DNA of 64,000 nucleotides, taken from contig QEOQ01000253.1 of the NCBI GenBank assembly GCA_010279815.1, positions 873,978-937,977 of the forward strand, given 5' to 3'. The position numbers and the translations under genes are program-made. Shown here piece after piece: positions 10,575 to 22,092 of this stretch. The stretch comes from Brachionus plicatilis (Eukaryota > Rotifera > Eurotatoria > Ploima > Brachionidae). Position 1 is the first letter of the stretch. Each line of letters starts with the position of its first letter. Below the pieces are notes generated by a model that was not told the DNA's origin, made no database searches, and saw only the letters and a list, made by a program, of their open reading frames with translations.

Positions 10575-10754
10575 GGGAAAATATAGAAAATTTTACATTT
10601 TTACATTTTCATAATTTTAGATTTTTAATAAAATTTTTATTTTTAATTTTGGTAACCAAATAATTTTGAAGATTTTTTTTTTATTTTCTGAAATATTGCA
10701 CAAAAAATCTAAAAATATGAAAATGTAAAAATGTGAAATTATTTTCATTTTACC
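10575..10754. mobile_element. Palindromic MITE, copy 1
   Basis: The left part reads gggaaaatatagaaaatttt followed by acatttttacattttcat. The right part ends ...atgaaaatgtaaaaatgtga and then aattattttcattttacc, the inverted counterpart. The inner right arm (GAAATATTGCACAAAAAATC) is shared exactly with the copy at 53962-54166, which shows a dispersed family. Flanks taaaaaag (10567-10574) and acaaaaag (10755-10762) match at 6 of 8 positions, a possible worn 8-bp target duplication in low-complexity sequence. No coding capacity. Confidence 0.75.
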
Positions 10755-11849
10755 ACAAAAAGTATGTTTACCAAATATTTTTGATCGTTAACTTTAATAT
10801 GACGGAAATATTTTATGAAACGGGTTAAATTTCGGTTAACCAGGCAAATTTTCGAGTTAATTTTACAAAAAACTGATGTGTCTGTTTTTTTAATTAATAT
10901 TTCCCACTTATTAGTTATTAAACTCCTTTTTAATTTTACTGATTTAAAAAAAAAAAAATACATTACTTGAAATTTTAATAACTGAATTTTATTGTCTTAA
11001 TGCATTCAAAACAAAACTTAATAAGGATCACATAAAAATTAAAAATAGAACATAAATATGAACTAAGTTTACATTTTTCTCTTAAAAGCAGTAATTTGAA
11101 CTTTTATTTTAAATGAAGACCAGTTTGTCTTTAAATTTTTCGCCTACATTTTTTAAAATTTCTTTTTATAATGCAAAACTAGATGAAAAAGTCAAAACGA
11201 AAAAATCGTCAAAATTATAATAAAAATTCATTTTTTAAGGATAAAAAATCATAATTTTTTAACCATCTTTTACTTGGAATTGCCAATATCACTTGGAATA
11301 TAAACGCGTATACATATCCCCAAATTGGCAAAAGACAACTTTCTTCTGCTATTTATCAGGTGCCATTCTTGACGAAGGAATTACTTTATATATTTGTGGC
11401 TAAGAGCAATTTTGATTTTACATGATCTTGTTGAGTATCATATTTTTTGAAATCATGCAAGTATTAATCTAAATTAACTTTGAATAAATAAAATCTTGGC
11501 AATGTGAAAACAATTTGGCCAACTATTTAAAAAAGACAATCCTTTCAAATTTAAAAACAAAATCAAATAAATTCTTTCAGAGTTGACTGATTTTTTATTT
11601 GTTTATTTAAAAAAAAAAAAAAAAAATATTGTTTGGCTTTGGCATCGAAAATGTTAAGGTTAAGAACTTGATTTAGACTCAAATTGACTTGGATTTGTTT
11701 AAGAAATGAAAAGCAAAAAAAAATTGCATCTTTGCTTCATTAATGAGCATACATACATTTGAAATTTTTGAAATTTAATCAGCAAAAAAAAATTGCTAAA
11801 ATAAAATTAAAATATATTTAAAAAAATTATTTATTTTTTGTTGGAATAG

Positions 11850-14800
11850 ATGAATGATATTCAGAAAAAAGCGCCCAATAATGTGACATTTAGTTCGTTG
11901 ATGACAGGGAAGCAGAGCACTGGTATGGAGCAACTCAATTTACCAATTGACACAAACAAGAAAAAAAACCAAATTGATTTTCCCTCTATCCGTTTTGAGC
12001 TAAAGCTCGAGAGACCATCTTCGGATAAATTTTCCGAATTCAACTACAACAAACTATGTCTGCGCACATTTAAGGCAATGAAGCGGATAGAAAAAAAGCC
12101 GCAGGGTGACGAGGATGCTAGCATCCCGCGACTAGCCACTATTTCAAAAAAAGACTTGTCTATAATTGACGGCGTGTTTCAGATTGAGAAAAAAAAAGTT
12201 AAGGAACTTTTGGCAACATTTCGGAATAAAATTATTTTGAGTAAAGAAATGGACCGCGAAGAGGGCGATGAATCAAATGAGTTGGAAGATGAGGAAGATA
12301 CAAACGCAAGTGAAATTGTTCAAAATTCAAAAAGCAAAAAAAAGGCTTCAAAAGGGCTAAACGGCGTGGACTTGAATAAATTCCGGTATGCCGATTTTGG
12401 TCACCTGGGCAAGGGCTATGACGAAAGCGACTCGTTTATAGACAATTCAGACGCCCAAGATGTACATATACCAAAAAATCTTGTTCCCAAAAGAGGCGGT
12501 TTTTATATCAATAGAGAAAAATTAAAATTGGCTACAATTGATGAAGTCAAAAAGTCGAAAAAAAGTACCAAAATGGAAGAAGTGTCGGAGCAAAGTGGCG
12601 ACGAAAGTGAGAATAGTGATGAGACCAGCGGAACGGAAGATAGTGATGATGAGGAAAGCGAAGAAGAAACTTCAAGTAGCGATGATGAAATGGATGAGGA
12701 TGATGAAGAATCGGAGAGCGAAGAAGAAGATGAAGAAATTGGCAAAAAATGTACCATTGAAAATGAATTGGCTAGTTCAAATAGTGAAAGTGCTAAAGCT
12801 ACTGTCAGTGAGAGTTTTAAAAAAATAAAAAAAGTGGTTGAAGATGAGGAAGAGGAAATAAAAACTGACATAATCCGTGACGAGAACAGCGATTTGAGTA
12901 AAAATAAGGAAAATAAAATTGTCAATCCGATGGATCCAATTTCGATTAACAGTAAAAAGAGAAAAAATGAAACTCAATCGACTGAATTTACTAATCCGGT
13001 CGATAAAGTTCAAGCCAAGATAACTCATTCAAATGGTGACCTTGATGAAATGCAAGCAAACACCTTTAAAAAAGTAAATATAATTGAGCCGAAAAATTTT
13101 ATTTCCAGGTGCATTCGTATTTTAATATTTAAGTTGCACTAAATTTAGAACATTTTTTCAAATTATTTGATTAGTTTTTTTATGACTAAATTAAAGGCAT
13201 TGGTAATTAAAGAAAAGATTCTTACACGAATAAAAAAAATCATAATTTTTCTTCGAAAAGCCTTAAATTGCTTACAAAATTATATCAGCTTATACATTCA
13301 ATGTGTCGCATAGTTTTTATTTTTTTCATATACTCTGTGAATGTTTAATTCTAGGTTGTTTTAGAAATTTTTATGGATCCATTTTTAACTTTTTGTTATT
13401 TGTACAAAATAGTTGGAAAAACAATAAAAATTATCTAAGAAATTTTTTTCTAGGAGTAAAAAAAAATTGTTGAAAAATTAGCTCTTTAAGTGCAGTTGGT
13501 GCATTAAGCAGAGATCTTGCATAGGATAAGCAGAGTTTAATAATTTAATTCTACCATATATTTTAATATATCAACTAATTTCTGGTATAATATTATTTTT
13601 ATATTTTAATATAAAAAATATTATCTTTAGTATTTTTAGTTTTTTGTTCTTAAAATAGCTATGTATTAAATTTAGTCCTCCAGAAAATCAAAAATTAAAA
13701 ACATCAAATTGGAATGGGGCTTGGAATTGTTCATTTTTTTAAAACTTACAGCATTTAAAAAAAATAAACAGCATTATAATTTATAAAAAAAATTAAACAT
13801 AAAATAGGTTCAAATATAGCAAAGCTTCACTTATATTTACTTTTGAAGATCTGAATTTTAAAATATTAATCTGTAGACTTGAGAAGTCTTAATGGACTGA
13901 CAAAAAAAACTACAATAGAAGACAAATAAACTAATTTACTAACAAATTAAATATATTCGGGCTGACAAATTTAACCAAAAATAATCGCAAATTTAATTAA
14001 TGTAGATGGCTGATGTAATAAAAAAAAAAAATTTTAAAATTAATTTCAATCGAAAAGGCAGAGAATGGCATTATTGAGCGCTGAGCAAGATACAGCGATC
14101 CTGATAACTTTCTTTCATTTCCTTTGACTTCTCAGTCATCCCTAAATCACAACCAATGATAATAATATTACTATTTTATAATAGTAATATTTAATAATAT
14201 TTACTTAATTATCATTTGAGAGCTAGGAAAAATCCAATTAATCAAGTATGTCCAAAAATAAAATATAAAATATATTACATAATCCATTGGTCCATAGATT
14301 GAATCATTTTTTGAGCATTTAAGATAAATTTAAATAGCAATTTAAGTGACGAATAATATATGATAGTTATAAAAAAACATTACCGCAGGTGCCTGTCAAG
14401 GCTCATTAATTAGACCTTTATTTAGTATATTTATTAATGATACACAAATAAAATAAATTGCTCTCTTTTTTTTTTGATAACGACTTGATTATATTCTACA
14501 TTTTTAACAAGAAAGGAAATCTCAGGAAGCACCAGTCGTTGATTAGTAAACTGATGCATATTTAGCGAGAAAACTAAGAAGGCCAAAGAAATCAACTGTT
14601 AAAAACCTTATAACAAATAAATCTTTAATTTTTCTTTAATTTTTAATTAATTTGTCACCCGGTTTTTTTTTTATTTAGTGGGTAAAAAAGGGTTTATTTT
14701 GTCAGTCAAAAATTATTAAATAGTCAATTAGTTTTTTATTTATCAGAAAAATTAGATCAAATTTTTCACTAAATTCAGTTTTTTTTGCCATCCCAAAAAC

Positions 14801-16798
14801 TTTAAGCCAAAAATTAATTCTGAAAGTATGAGACAAATTCCTCTTTATTTTTTTTAATTTTTTTTTTCCATTTAAAAAAATTTTTTTAAAAAATTTAAGA
14901 AAAAAATTGAGCCTAACCAAGAGCCCAAGAGCACAATTAATACTCAAATATTAAATGAAAAAAATCGCCTTGTTAATCAATCGAACATAGACACAAAACC
15001 CAGAGGAGACGATAGTAATGAATACATAGACGTGGAAGAAGAATTCCAGAATCAAACAAATAAATCGCATTTGACCGACACCTCACTGGTCAACAACAGC
15101 CTCAGTCGCAGCAACTTGTCCCAGTCAGCGGTCTGTCAGAATTTACCGGATAATTTACCCGCCGATTTTGCCGCACTTATAACAAATTTTCTTGATTTGT
15201 ACGAGCACATCATTACCACCAACACCGAGTCACTTTCCCCGGACCTCAAATCAATCCTGATAAACATTTACACCGAAAGCAAACGCGTCAAGCAACAGTC
15301 CAATGTGTTCAACTATTTGTCTCATAAGACTGGCCGCAATAAAGACTCTCTGTTCCGGGTATGCCGCCGAATATTGAACAAAGACGCTGCACCCAATCAG
15401 TCCAATTTAGCGGGCACCAGCACCGAGTTCATTCAAAATTTACCTGCTCAAAATCAGCCCAATAAACCGCACAACTTTGCCACTCCCAATCTTCCAGTCA
15501 ACCTTTCAATGAAAGCTGAAAATGATCTAAAAATCAAACAATCGCCGCCAGTGTCTCCACAAATTACATTCGGCGACCTCAGTGAAGAGCTAAAGACAAA
15601 AATTGTCAACCTAAAAAAAGAATACTTAATTTGCAAGCAAAAAAATGAGTTGACAAAATTTCTGGAAAAAAGCCACATTCAAAATTGGATTTATTCGGTG
15701 GACATTTCGGTGCGCAATTCAAAATCGGCCAATCTCACCAGACTGAGAGATTTTTGCATCGGAAAATTGGCCGAGTCCTTCGACATGAGCAAAGAGCGCT
15801 TTCAAAAAGACTATCAGACAATTGTCGCCCAAATGCGCACCAAGAGCTTAGAGAACTCGCTAAGGAACAAAATAAGCGAACTGAAGAGGGAAGTCGATGC
15901 CGAAATGCCCAAGCACTTTGACAAATTTTCGCGACTCATGGACGAGTACAACAAAAATAAATTGAACGAAAAAAATGAGGAGGCTAGGAAAAAAATGAAT
16001 CCGCCGAGAAAAAAATTTGAATTTACCGAAAAAATCCGCGACCTAATACTCAACATTATCCAGATTAAAATGAGTCTGTTTAGAATATGCGGTTCGTCGC
16101 CATCACCTCAAAACTCTCAAATGGACGCCAGCGCTAAACTAGGCTTTATTGACAATTTTTTTGAAACAGAACTGCTCAATTTGTGGCCCAAAAACTGGAT
16201 GCAAAAAAATGTCCTACTCAATTTTTACCAAATAAAGTATTGCCAACAACAGCAGCACATGCAGCATCAGCGAACTTCGTCGCTGAACCACGCTGTCCAG
16301 AGGACGCCCACTTCTTCTTCGTCCAAACAAGCGTCCAGCTCGACCATTAATATTTCTAGCAAAAATGGCAAAACAGTCAAAATCGAGCCCCAAGCTCCCA
16401 GTCCAATTGCCAGTCAAGCAGCATCGAGCAAAATGAACATGCCATCAACGCCCAAGTCAATCAATCAACAAACGCAAGCTATCAATCTTTCCAAACAAAA
16501 TGTCTACGACAATGTAGTCAGCCAGCACAAGAAAAAAACCATAAATCAAAATATGGTTCCTGGTGTGAACAGCTCTCAATCAGAAGAGTTCAGTCCAAAT
16601 CCAAGTCGACCATCGAAATCACCTCAAAATTTGTTTCAAATATCGAATTTGATCGGCTCAGCTGGCCTGGCCAACTCGCCCCTACCAGATTTGACCAAAC
16701 TTCAGCAGCAATTGAATTTGATGCTTCCCAATTTGGTCCAAAATTCGGCTAGTTTGCCCAATTTGAGCAATTCTTTTTCAAATAATAATCCGAAATAA
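11850..16798 (+). CDS. UBN: Ubinuclein, HIRA-complex H3.3 chaperone subunit
   Basis: Ubinuclein is the animal Hpc2 homologue. It binds histone H3.3 and works with HIRA and CABIN1 in replication-independent nucleosome assembly. Two exons, 11850-13073 and 14900-16798, join in phase 0 and give 1040 residues. The N-terminus has the conserved IRFELKLERPSSDKFSEFNY segment. The diagnostic HRD (Hpc2-related) domain is at residues about 175-225: FRYADFGHLGKGYDESDSFI, then DNSDAQDVHIPKNLVPKRGG and FYINREKL. An acidic Ser/Asp/Glu tract follows (about 240-300). The second exon carries the ubinuclein middle helical domain (about 590-770: LSEELKTKIVNLKKEYLICK through FEFTEKIRDLILNIIQIKMS), then a Ser/Gln/Pro/Asn-rich tail. 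The domain order matches human UBN1/UBN2. The start codon directly follows a splice-acceptor-like TTGGAATAG, so an upstream non-coding exon or trans-splicing is possible. The 1826-bp intron is long for this window. Confidence 0.9.
13074..14899 (+). other. UBN: Large ubinuclein intron
   Basis: The donor AAA|gtaaat at 13073/13074 and the acceptor tttaag| at 14899/14900 preserve the frame between NTFKK and KKIEPNQEPKS. The frame that continues to 13142 is intron read-through. The intron is A+T-rich and no nested gene is supported; the minus frame at 14702-14947 is low-complexity Phe/Lys/Leu. Confidence 0.6.
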
Positions 16799-19561
16799 TC
16801 GTAAGAGCTTTATTATTCAAGCGAAACTTTTTTGTATATACTTGTAATATACTCATACTTATATTCGTTTTTGAGGCATCACATTGAGGCAGTTTCGTGC
16901 ATGGTTAATTTTTTATAGTTTGTGTATAATTTCTCATTGTTGCCGTTCTAGTGATTAGCCGGTAAAAAAAAAAAAGTTATTCATAATAAATTGAAATCCA
17001 AAGTGGAATATTTAGTGTGTCATTATTTTTTGGTAAAATCGTACTTTGAATTTTTATTTTTTTAATTTTTATTAATAAACGATACTGAATTTAAGCAATT
17101 TTAATTTTGAATATTTTTGCAACAAGGTAATTTATGAATAGCATGTTCATTTTGCATTCATGGATATAATATATTTTAAATTAGACTTTTTAAAATTTTA
17201 CTATTTTAAAGTAAAAAGTTAACTTTGAAAATTTCCTTAAAAGAAAATGTCACTTTTTTTTATAGTTAATATTAGAGGAAAAATTTTACTCGAAAAATGT
17301 ATCGTACAAATTTATAGCATTTTCTTTAATAAGAAATTTAGACAAAAGGGTTAATTTAGTTTAAAAGATTTGAAAAAATTTATATTCCAAATATCTTTAT
17401 ATTTTGATATTTCTTGTTTATCTCTTGATTGTGTCGGACATGAATTAATTAAATTTATTTTAAATATTTTTTTTATTATTTGATTATTCAAGCTTTTTTT
17501 TAAGTACAGTGAAAACCGTTTTTAAGAAATATGGGTATAAGAAATTTTCGCTTATAAAAAACTAAACCTAAAGGGACATAAATTTTTTCTATACCTTTAA
17601 GTGTTTATATTTTTGCATATAAGAAATTCTCATAAAGAAAATTTATCGGCAAATTGAAGTTCATGATCAAATATAAATTTCAAATCAAAATTTTTAATTT
17701 TTGATTTAAATAAAAAGGTATTTTTTATCAATTTTTTAATAATAAATGACTAAACTTTATTAAACATTATTTGTTTAATCTATAATTAGATAGAAAATTA
17801 TATGAATTTTTATCTGAAGTAAATAAAATTCTTAATCAATATTTTTAAATTTTGAAATTCAAAATTTAACTTTCTTTTGCCGTAATATATTTTAATTAAT
17901 ATTTAAATATCATTTAAAGTCATAATTTGGATACCTTAATGTCGATTTTAAATTTGTCTTTAAAGTTTTCAAATTAAGATTTTAGAAGAATCAATTAATG
18001 GTCAATTAAAAAAAAATATTTGTTTTCTTTTAATTAAAATAATAAACATTTTATGTTTAATCTAAAAAAAATAAAAAAATCTAGTTTCATCATTTTTATT
18101 AAAATTTTAATTAATTAAATTTTGATCATTTGATAATGATCATGAACTTCAAGTTGCCAAATTTATCGCATATAATAAATTAATTTTTAAAAACAAATAA
18201 AATGTTTTTCATGTTAAACTTGTTTTTTACAAGAAAGTTGAACTTTTTTTGTTTTTTATAAAATTGAACTTTTTAAAAAATACAAACAATAAAAAAGGCG
18301 GTTATAAAAATGATAAAATAAACAATTAATGAGTAGATAAATAAAACAGTTTCTTACACAAAAAAAATTTTTTGTTTATAAGAAATTGTCTGATAAGAAA
18401 TTTTTTCTTGTGCAAATTCAAATTTCTTATATCCGGTTTTTACTGTATTATATTTAAGAAAACAATTTTCAAGTCTCTTCTATAATTTTGATAGTATGAA
18501 ATCTTCCTTAAAGAGAATAAAGAGTTAGGTTATCTCAGATAAATTAATTCTCAGAAGTTTAAATTCTGAATATTTAAATTATTCTAAAAAAATTATAAAA
18601 TTTAAATTAAAAATTTGAAATTAAAAATCGGATATTTATTACAAAAATGTTTCTAAGATTCTGCACTTATTACAGAATTCTTACGAATTGACATTTTCCT
18701 AAATTAATTATAGATTTTTTTTGATTTTTTTTTAAATTAATACGTATTAACACCATAAAATTTTATTTAAGATATCTAATTTTAACGAACAGTTAATACC
18801 TTTATTGACTTTTGATACTTAAATTTTTTTGTATTAGTTACTGAAATTTTAATTCAATTGTGAATATAAAAAGTTTTGATTTATCCCGAAAAATTTATTT
18901 TAAATTCTAAATTTTGTGATTAATCAGTTAAAAATTCAAAATCAAAATTGACCGAAATTTCCTAAAATTAAAACCTATTTTCAGTGGACTTTTAAAAATT
19001 CCTTTCATTTTTGATTCTTAAATTTTAGAAAATTGTGATCAACTTTTCCAAATAAAACTAAATTTAAATCAGATATTTAAAATATCTTATGCCCATTTTA
19101 TTTTTATTTAGGTTATAGTAATTTTTTTTGTTGAGGTATTTTAAAATTTTTATTTTTAATTTGATAGAATCGTGTCAAAACACCAAAATAAGAAAGGAAT
19201 TTAAATATATGACTTAAAATTATTTTTGTCAAAATAAAATTAGATTATTTTTTAAAGTATTTAAATCTTGAAAACTTCTCCTTCAGCTTTTATGACTGAG
19301 ATTTATTAGGCGTTTACGATTTGGTTTTGTTCGATAGTGGTTGATTGTTAAAATTGTTTTCAATCATTATTTTCAAAACCGAAATAGTATCTAGTCAATT
19401 TCTATTTCGTTTAAGTTTAATATTTTAATGAATAAATTGAATAAAATTTTTAAGCAAAAAATCTTTTTTTATTACAATTTCCAAAAAGATACAATCGTAG
19501 AAATAATAAATAATGGGAATTAGCAAAAAGTTACAAACAAAATGAAATTTGAAAAGCCGTT
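16799..19561. other. Intergenic region downstream of ubinuclein
   Basis: A+T-rich non-coding sequence between convergent genes. It includes a TA-flanked inverted-repeat element (17505-18447). Outside that element I see only simple A/T runs and no gene-like frame. Confidence 0.45.
17505..18447. mobile_element. Non-autonomous TA-flanked DNA transposon (mariner/pogo-like)
   Basis: The left end is TA|CAGTGAAAACCGTTTTTAAG at 17505. The right end at 18447 is the imperfect inverse, read on the minus strand as TA|CAGTAAAAACCGGATATAAG. A TA at each boundary and CAGT tips suit Tc1/mariner or pogo elements. The sub-ends are also inverted: the left contains ttgaagttcatgatcaaata (about 17655) and the right atgatcatgaacttcaag (about 18137), so much of the element is palindromic. 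About 939 bp between the TAs with no transposase frame. A second partial copy of the right end lies at 30305-30460. Confidence 0.7.
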
Positions 19562-19942
19562 CTACTTTTTCTTCTTTTCATTAGCAGACGTATTTGCATC
19601 TTGCCAGGCGATATATATGAATGCACCCAAAATTAAATGAATAACAATTACAGTGACCGCTACAGAATAGATATAGCTTTCATCTGAATCTATTGAAAAA
19701 TACTCTTTTTAATTAAAAAATTAAAAAATTTTTGAAGCTAATTTGTCAAACATTTTAAAAAACTTACTCTCAAAAATGTATTTTTTTGAAGCAAAATAAG
19801 ATGAAATTGGAGCAATTACCATCATTGAAGTAAAAAACAGCATAGTTCTAAATACTTGGCCTACACGTTTATCGGCCTCGGTATGCATTTCCTCAATAGG
19901 ATTATATTTTTTTTCTTCGTTAATTACGATAGGTCTTTTCAT
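19562..19942 (-). CDS. VMA21: VMA21, ER-resident V-ATPase assembly factor
   Basis: VMA21 chaperones assembly of the V-ATPase Vo sector in the ER and escorts it toward the Golgi. Two exons, 19768-19942 and 19562-19689 (78-bp intron, phase 1), give 100 residues, the usual size. The protein has two predicted membrane helices: TMLFFTSMMVIAPISSYFA (about residues 33-52) and SVAVTVIVIHLILGAFIYIA (about 69-88). Between them is the conserved SKKYIFE turn (human TKSYIFEG). The C-terminus ends in four lysines (ANEKKKK), a di-lysine type ER retrieval signal. The start ATG lies nine bases after a T-rich splice-acceptor-like ATTTTTTAG. The gene starts 142 bp beyond the end of the small Tim gene on the same strand. 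Confidence 0.9.
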
Positions 19943-20084
19943 TTTGTGTATCTAAAAAATATTAATCTTTTAAAATTTTTCTAAAGAATCGCCATTATCA
20001 AAATAAGTAAGTTACTACTTTTTGAGATTTTTAAAAATATAAATATTTAATTAAGGACATTTTATTTTTTATTATATTAATTTA

Positions 20085-20377
20085 TTAATGAGAGCCGCCG
20101 GCTATTCGTTGGTTAATTCTGCTAGTTCCTATCACAATAGCATCTACAAATCGATCAGCACAATTTTCTAAACATTTCTCTTGTCTTGATGACAAATAGC
20201 TATCGACACCATCAGACATGCACTTGTCCCAGCAGATTTTTTGTATTCGCTTAATCTTTATTTTATTAAAAAGAATATAAATTTTGAATTTTAATTATTG
20301 TAAAAATTGTTTACATTCTCGAATAGCTCTTGTTTAGCCAGTATTTGCTGCATTTCCGGATCATCGCTCATCGACAT
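20085..20377 (-). CDS. TIMM8: Small mitochondrial intermembrane-space chaperone, Tim8 type
   Basis: Small Tim proteins form hexameric chaperones (Tim8-Tim13) that carry hydrophobic precursors across the mitochondrial intermembrane space to the TIM22 translocase. Two exons, 20315-20377 and 20085-20255 (59-bp intron, phase 0), give 77 residues, a typical length. The twin CX3C motif is complete: CWDKC near residue 30 and CLENC near residue 50, separated by MSDGVDSYLSSRQEK. CWDKCM and the following ADRFVDA favour Tim8 over Tim13. The next gene downstream on the same strand is VMA21, 142 bp away, an unusually tight spacing for this window. The call is firm at family level and moderate for the paralogue. 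Confidence 0.85.
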
Positions 20378-22092
20378 TTTTATACTTTAATAAATCAATC
20401 TTTAGTCTTATTTTTTAAACTGGTTTGAAATCTTACTTTTAAATTGATAGACTTGTTATTATAATTGAAATTAAGCATTTCAGATAAAACGTTTTGAAAT
20501 ATTTGAAATTTTCTTTAAAATGCTCGCTTTTTAGTCTTAATTTTGATTACTAATAAATAATTTTTTATCAAATTGAAATTTGTGGCGAATTTTTATTATA
20601 AAATATGTTTAATATTTTTTTACTAGTATAAAATACTTTTTAAAATTCAACGAAACTTTTTTTAGATGAATCACGAGACTAAAAATATAATAGCAAGATA
20701 AAAAAAAGTTCCAATAAAAAAGCTAAATAAAGAGATAAATTTTTGGCTAAACGAATGGTTTTGTAATTTTAAAAAAAGTTTCATATTAATTTTTTTTTAA
20801 AAATATTTTATAAATTCGAATAGTAAATTTGGAACTTCAAAAAAAAAACATATTTTTTATCATAAAACAAGTCATCGCCACTGGCCATCTCAACTTTGTT
20901 TGATTCAATGCCTCCAATTATGTGATTATGAGGATCATGCCTGTTCATTTTTTCTTATCAAAGACTTTATAAATATAAGTGGTCACATTTTTGTGAACTT
21001 TTTAAAAAATTTTAATTAAAAATTTTGAGATGAACATTTTATTTCAATAATAAATAAATTTTTAAGTAAAAAATTGGTTAAAAATCTATCAATATAATGT
21101 AAAAAATAGTAAAATTTTTTTTTGCAAAAAGTTAATTCCTAATAAACTGAAAGGAATTATTAGATTCCCTTCCAGCTGAAAATTGCGATATCCAACTAGG
21201 AAATTTAGAGAAATAAGCCTTTAAAAAAAATTAAAATAATTAGTAAAGAATAATTGAATTAATTTTTTATTTTAAAAATTATTCGTGTAATCGATTTCTC
21301 ATTTTATTCAGCAAATTAAATTTATTTATTGATGATATTTTTTTTAATTTGACTTTTTCCTATAGATAAAATTATTTGACTAATTTTTGAATGTTAGTCT
21401 TAATAATTCATACGATATGAATAATATTCAACTCAATCAAAGAGACCTAAGGTCAAAACCCATAAAGGGATGATTGAGCCCATTTATTAATAAAAAAAAT
21501 GCACATAAAAATTTATAATATTAATAAAAAATTAGATTTCTGAAATTAATATCAAAATTAGAAAAAATTTTACAAAATTTTATAAAAATTAAATTAATGT
21601 TATTGTTTATTCTTCGTTTAAATAGGACAAAATCTAAATGGAGATCATCAATAAGTAATTTATTGATGAACTTAGAATAAAAATAATCAAACGTTTTTTC
21701 ACCATAATTTTTTCACCTATTAAAAAGGATCATCAATTTTGTTAATCAAAAAACTTTTAACAAAACTTGACTAAATTTCATTTGTTATTTGCTTTTAACT
21801 TTTGTCGCTTTACTTCTGTACCTATACACCTGTTAAATTTTTTTTCTTAAAATAAAACGATTTGCCGGGCGCAGCATTCTTATCTGTAATCAATATTAAA
21901 AGTCTTCAAAAAAAAATTCAGATAATAAGCTTCTGTCACTTTTTTTGTTTCAAAATTTTTACTGAAAAAAAAAATAAAACCTTTGTAAACTTTGTTTTTT
22001 AATGTGAGTTTATCATACATACTTTTAAAAAAAAATAAAATTCAAAAAAAATTTTTATAATTTTTATAGAGTTAAAATTTGATAATTACGAG
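20378..22092. other. Divergent intergenic region between Tim8 (-) and XAB2 (+)
   Basis: Mostly A+T-rich. A 49-residue minus-strand frame begins with ATG near 20951: MNRHDPHNHIIGGIESNKVE followed by MASGDDLFYDKKY. It is less A/T-like than its surroundings and could be a small first exon, but no partner exon is clear and I do not recognise it. At 21588-21670 there is an ~85-bp segment similar to 39736-39821, beside the assembly gap, so it is a dispersed repeat. Confidence 0.35.

Larger units (their letters stand above)
9110..11849. other. Divergent intergenic region between Myt1 (-) and ubinuclein (+)
   Basis: This 2.7-kb A+T-rich region should hold the promoters of both flanking genes, but no motif can be assigned with confidence. 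It contains the twin 35-bp palindromes at 9889-9958 and the palindromic MITE at 10575-10754. Near 9519-9556, TGACACATGATTTTTAAGTA followed by ATTTTACGTTAAA resembles one arm of the MITE at 27764-27875. The 72-codon minus frame at 10745-10963 overlaps the MITE end and low-complexity sequence and is not accepted as a gene. Confidence 0.45.

Noticed and set aside
12503..12925. 140-codon antisense frame rich in serine
   Set aside because: Antisense image of the acidic, GAT/GAA-rich tract of ubinuclein.
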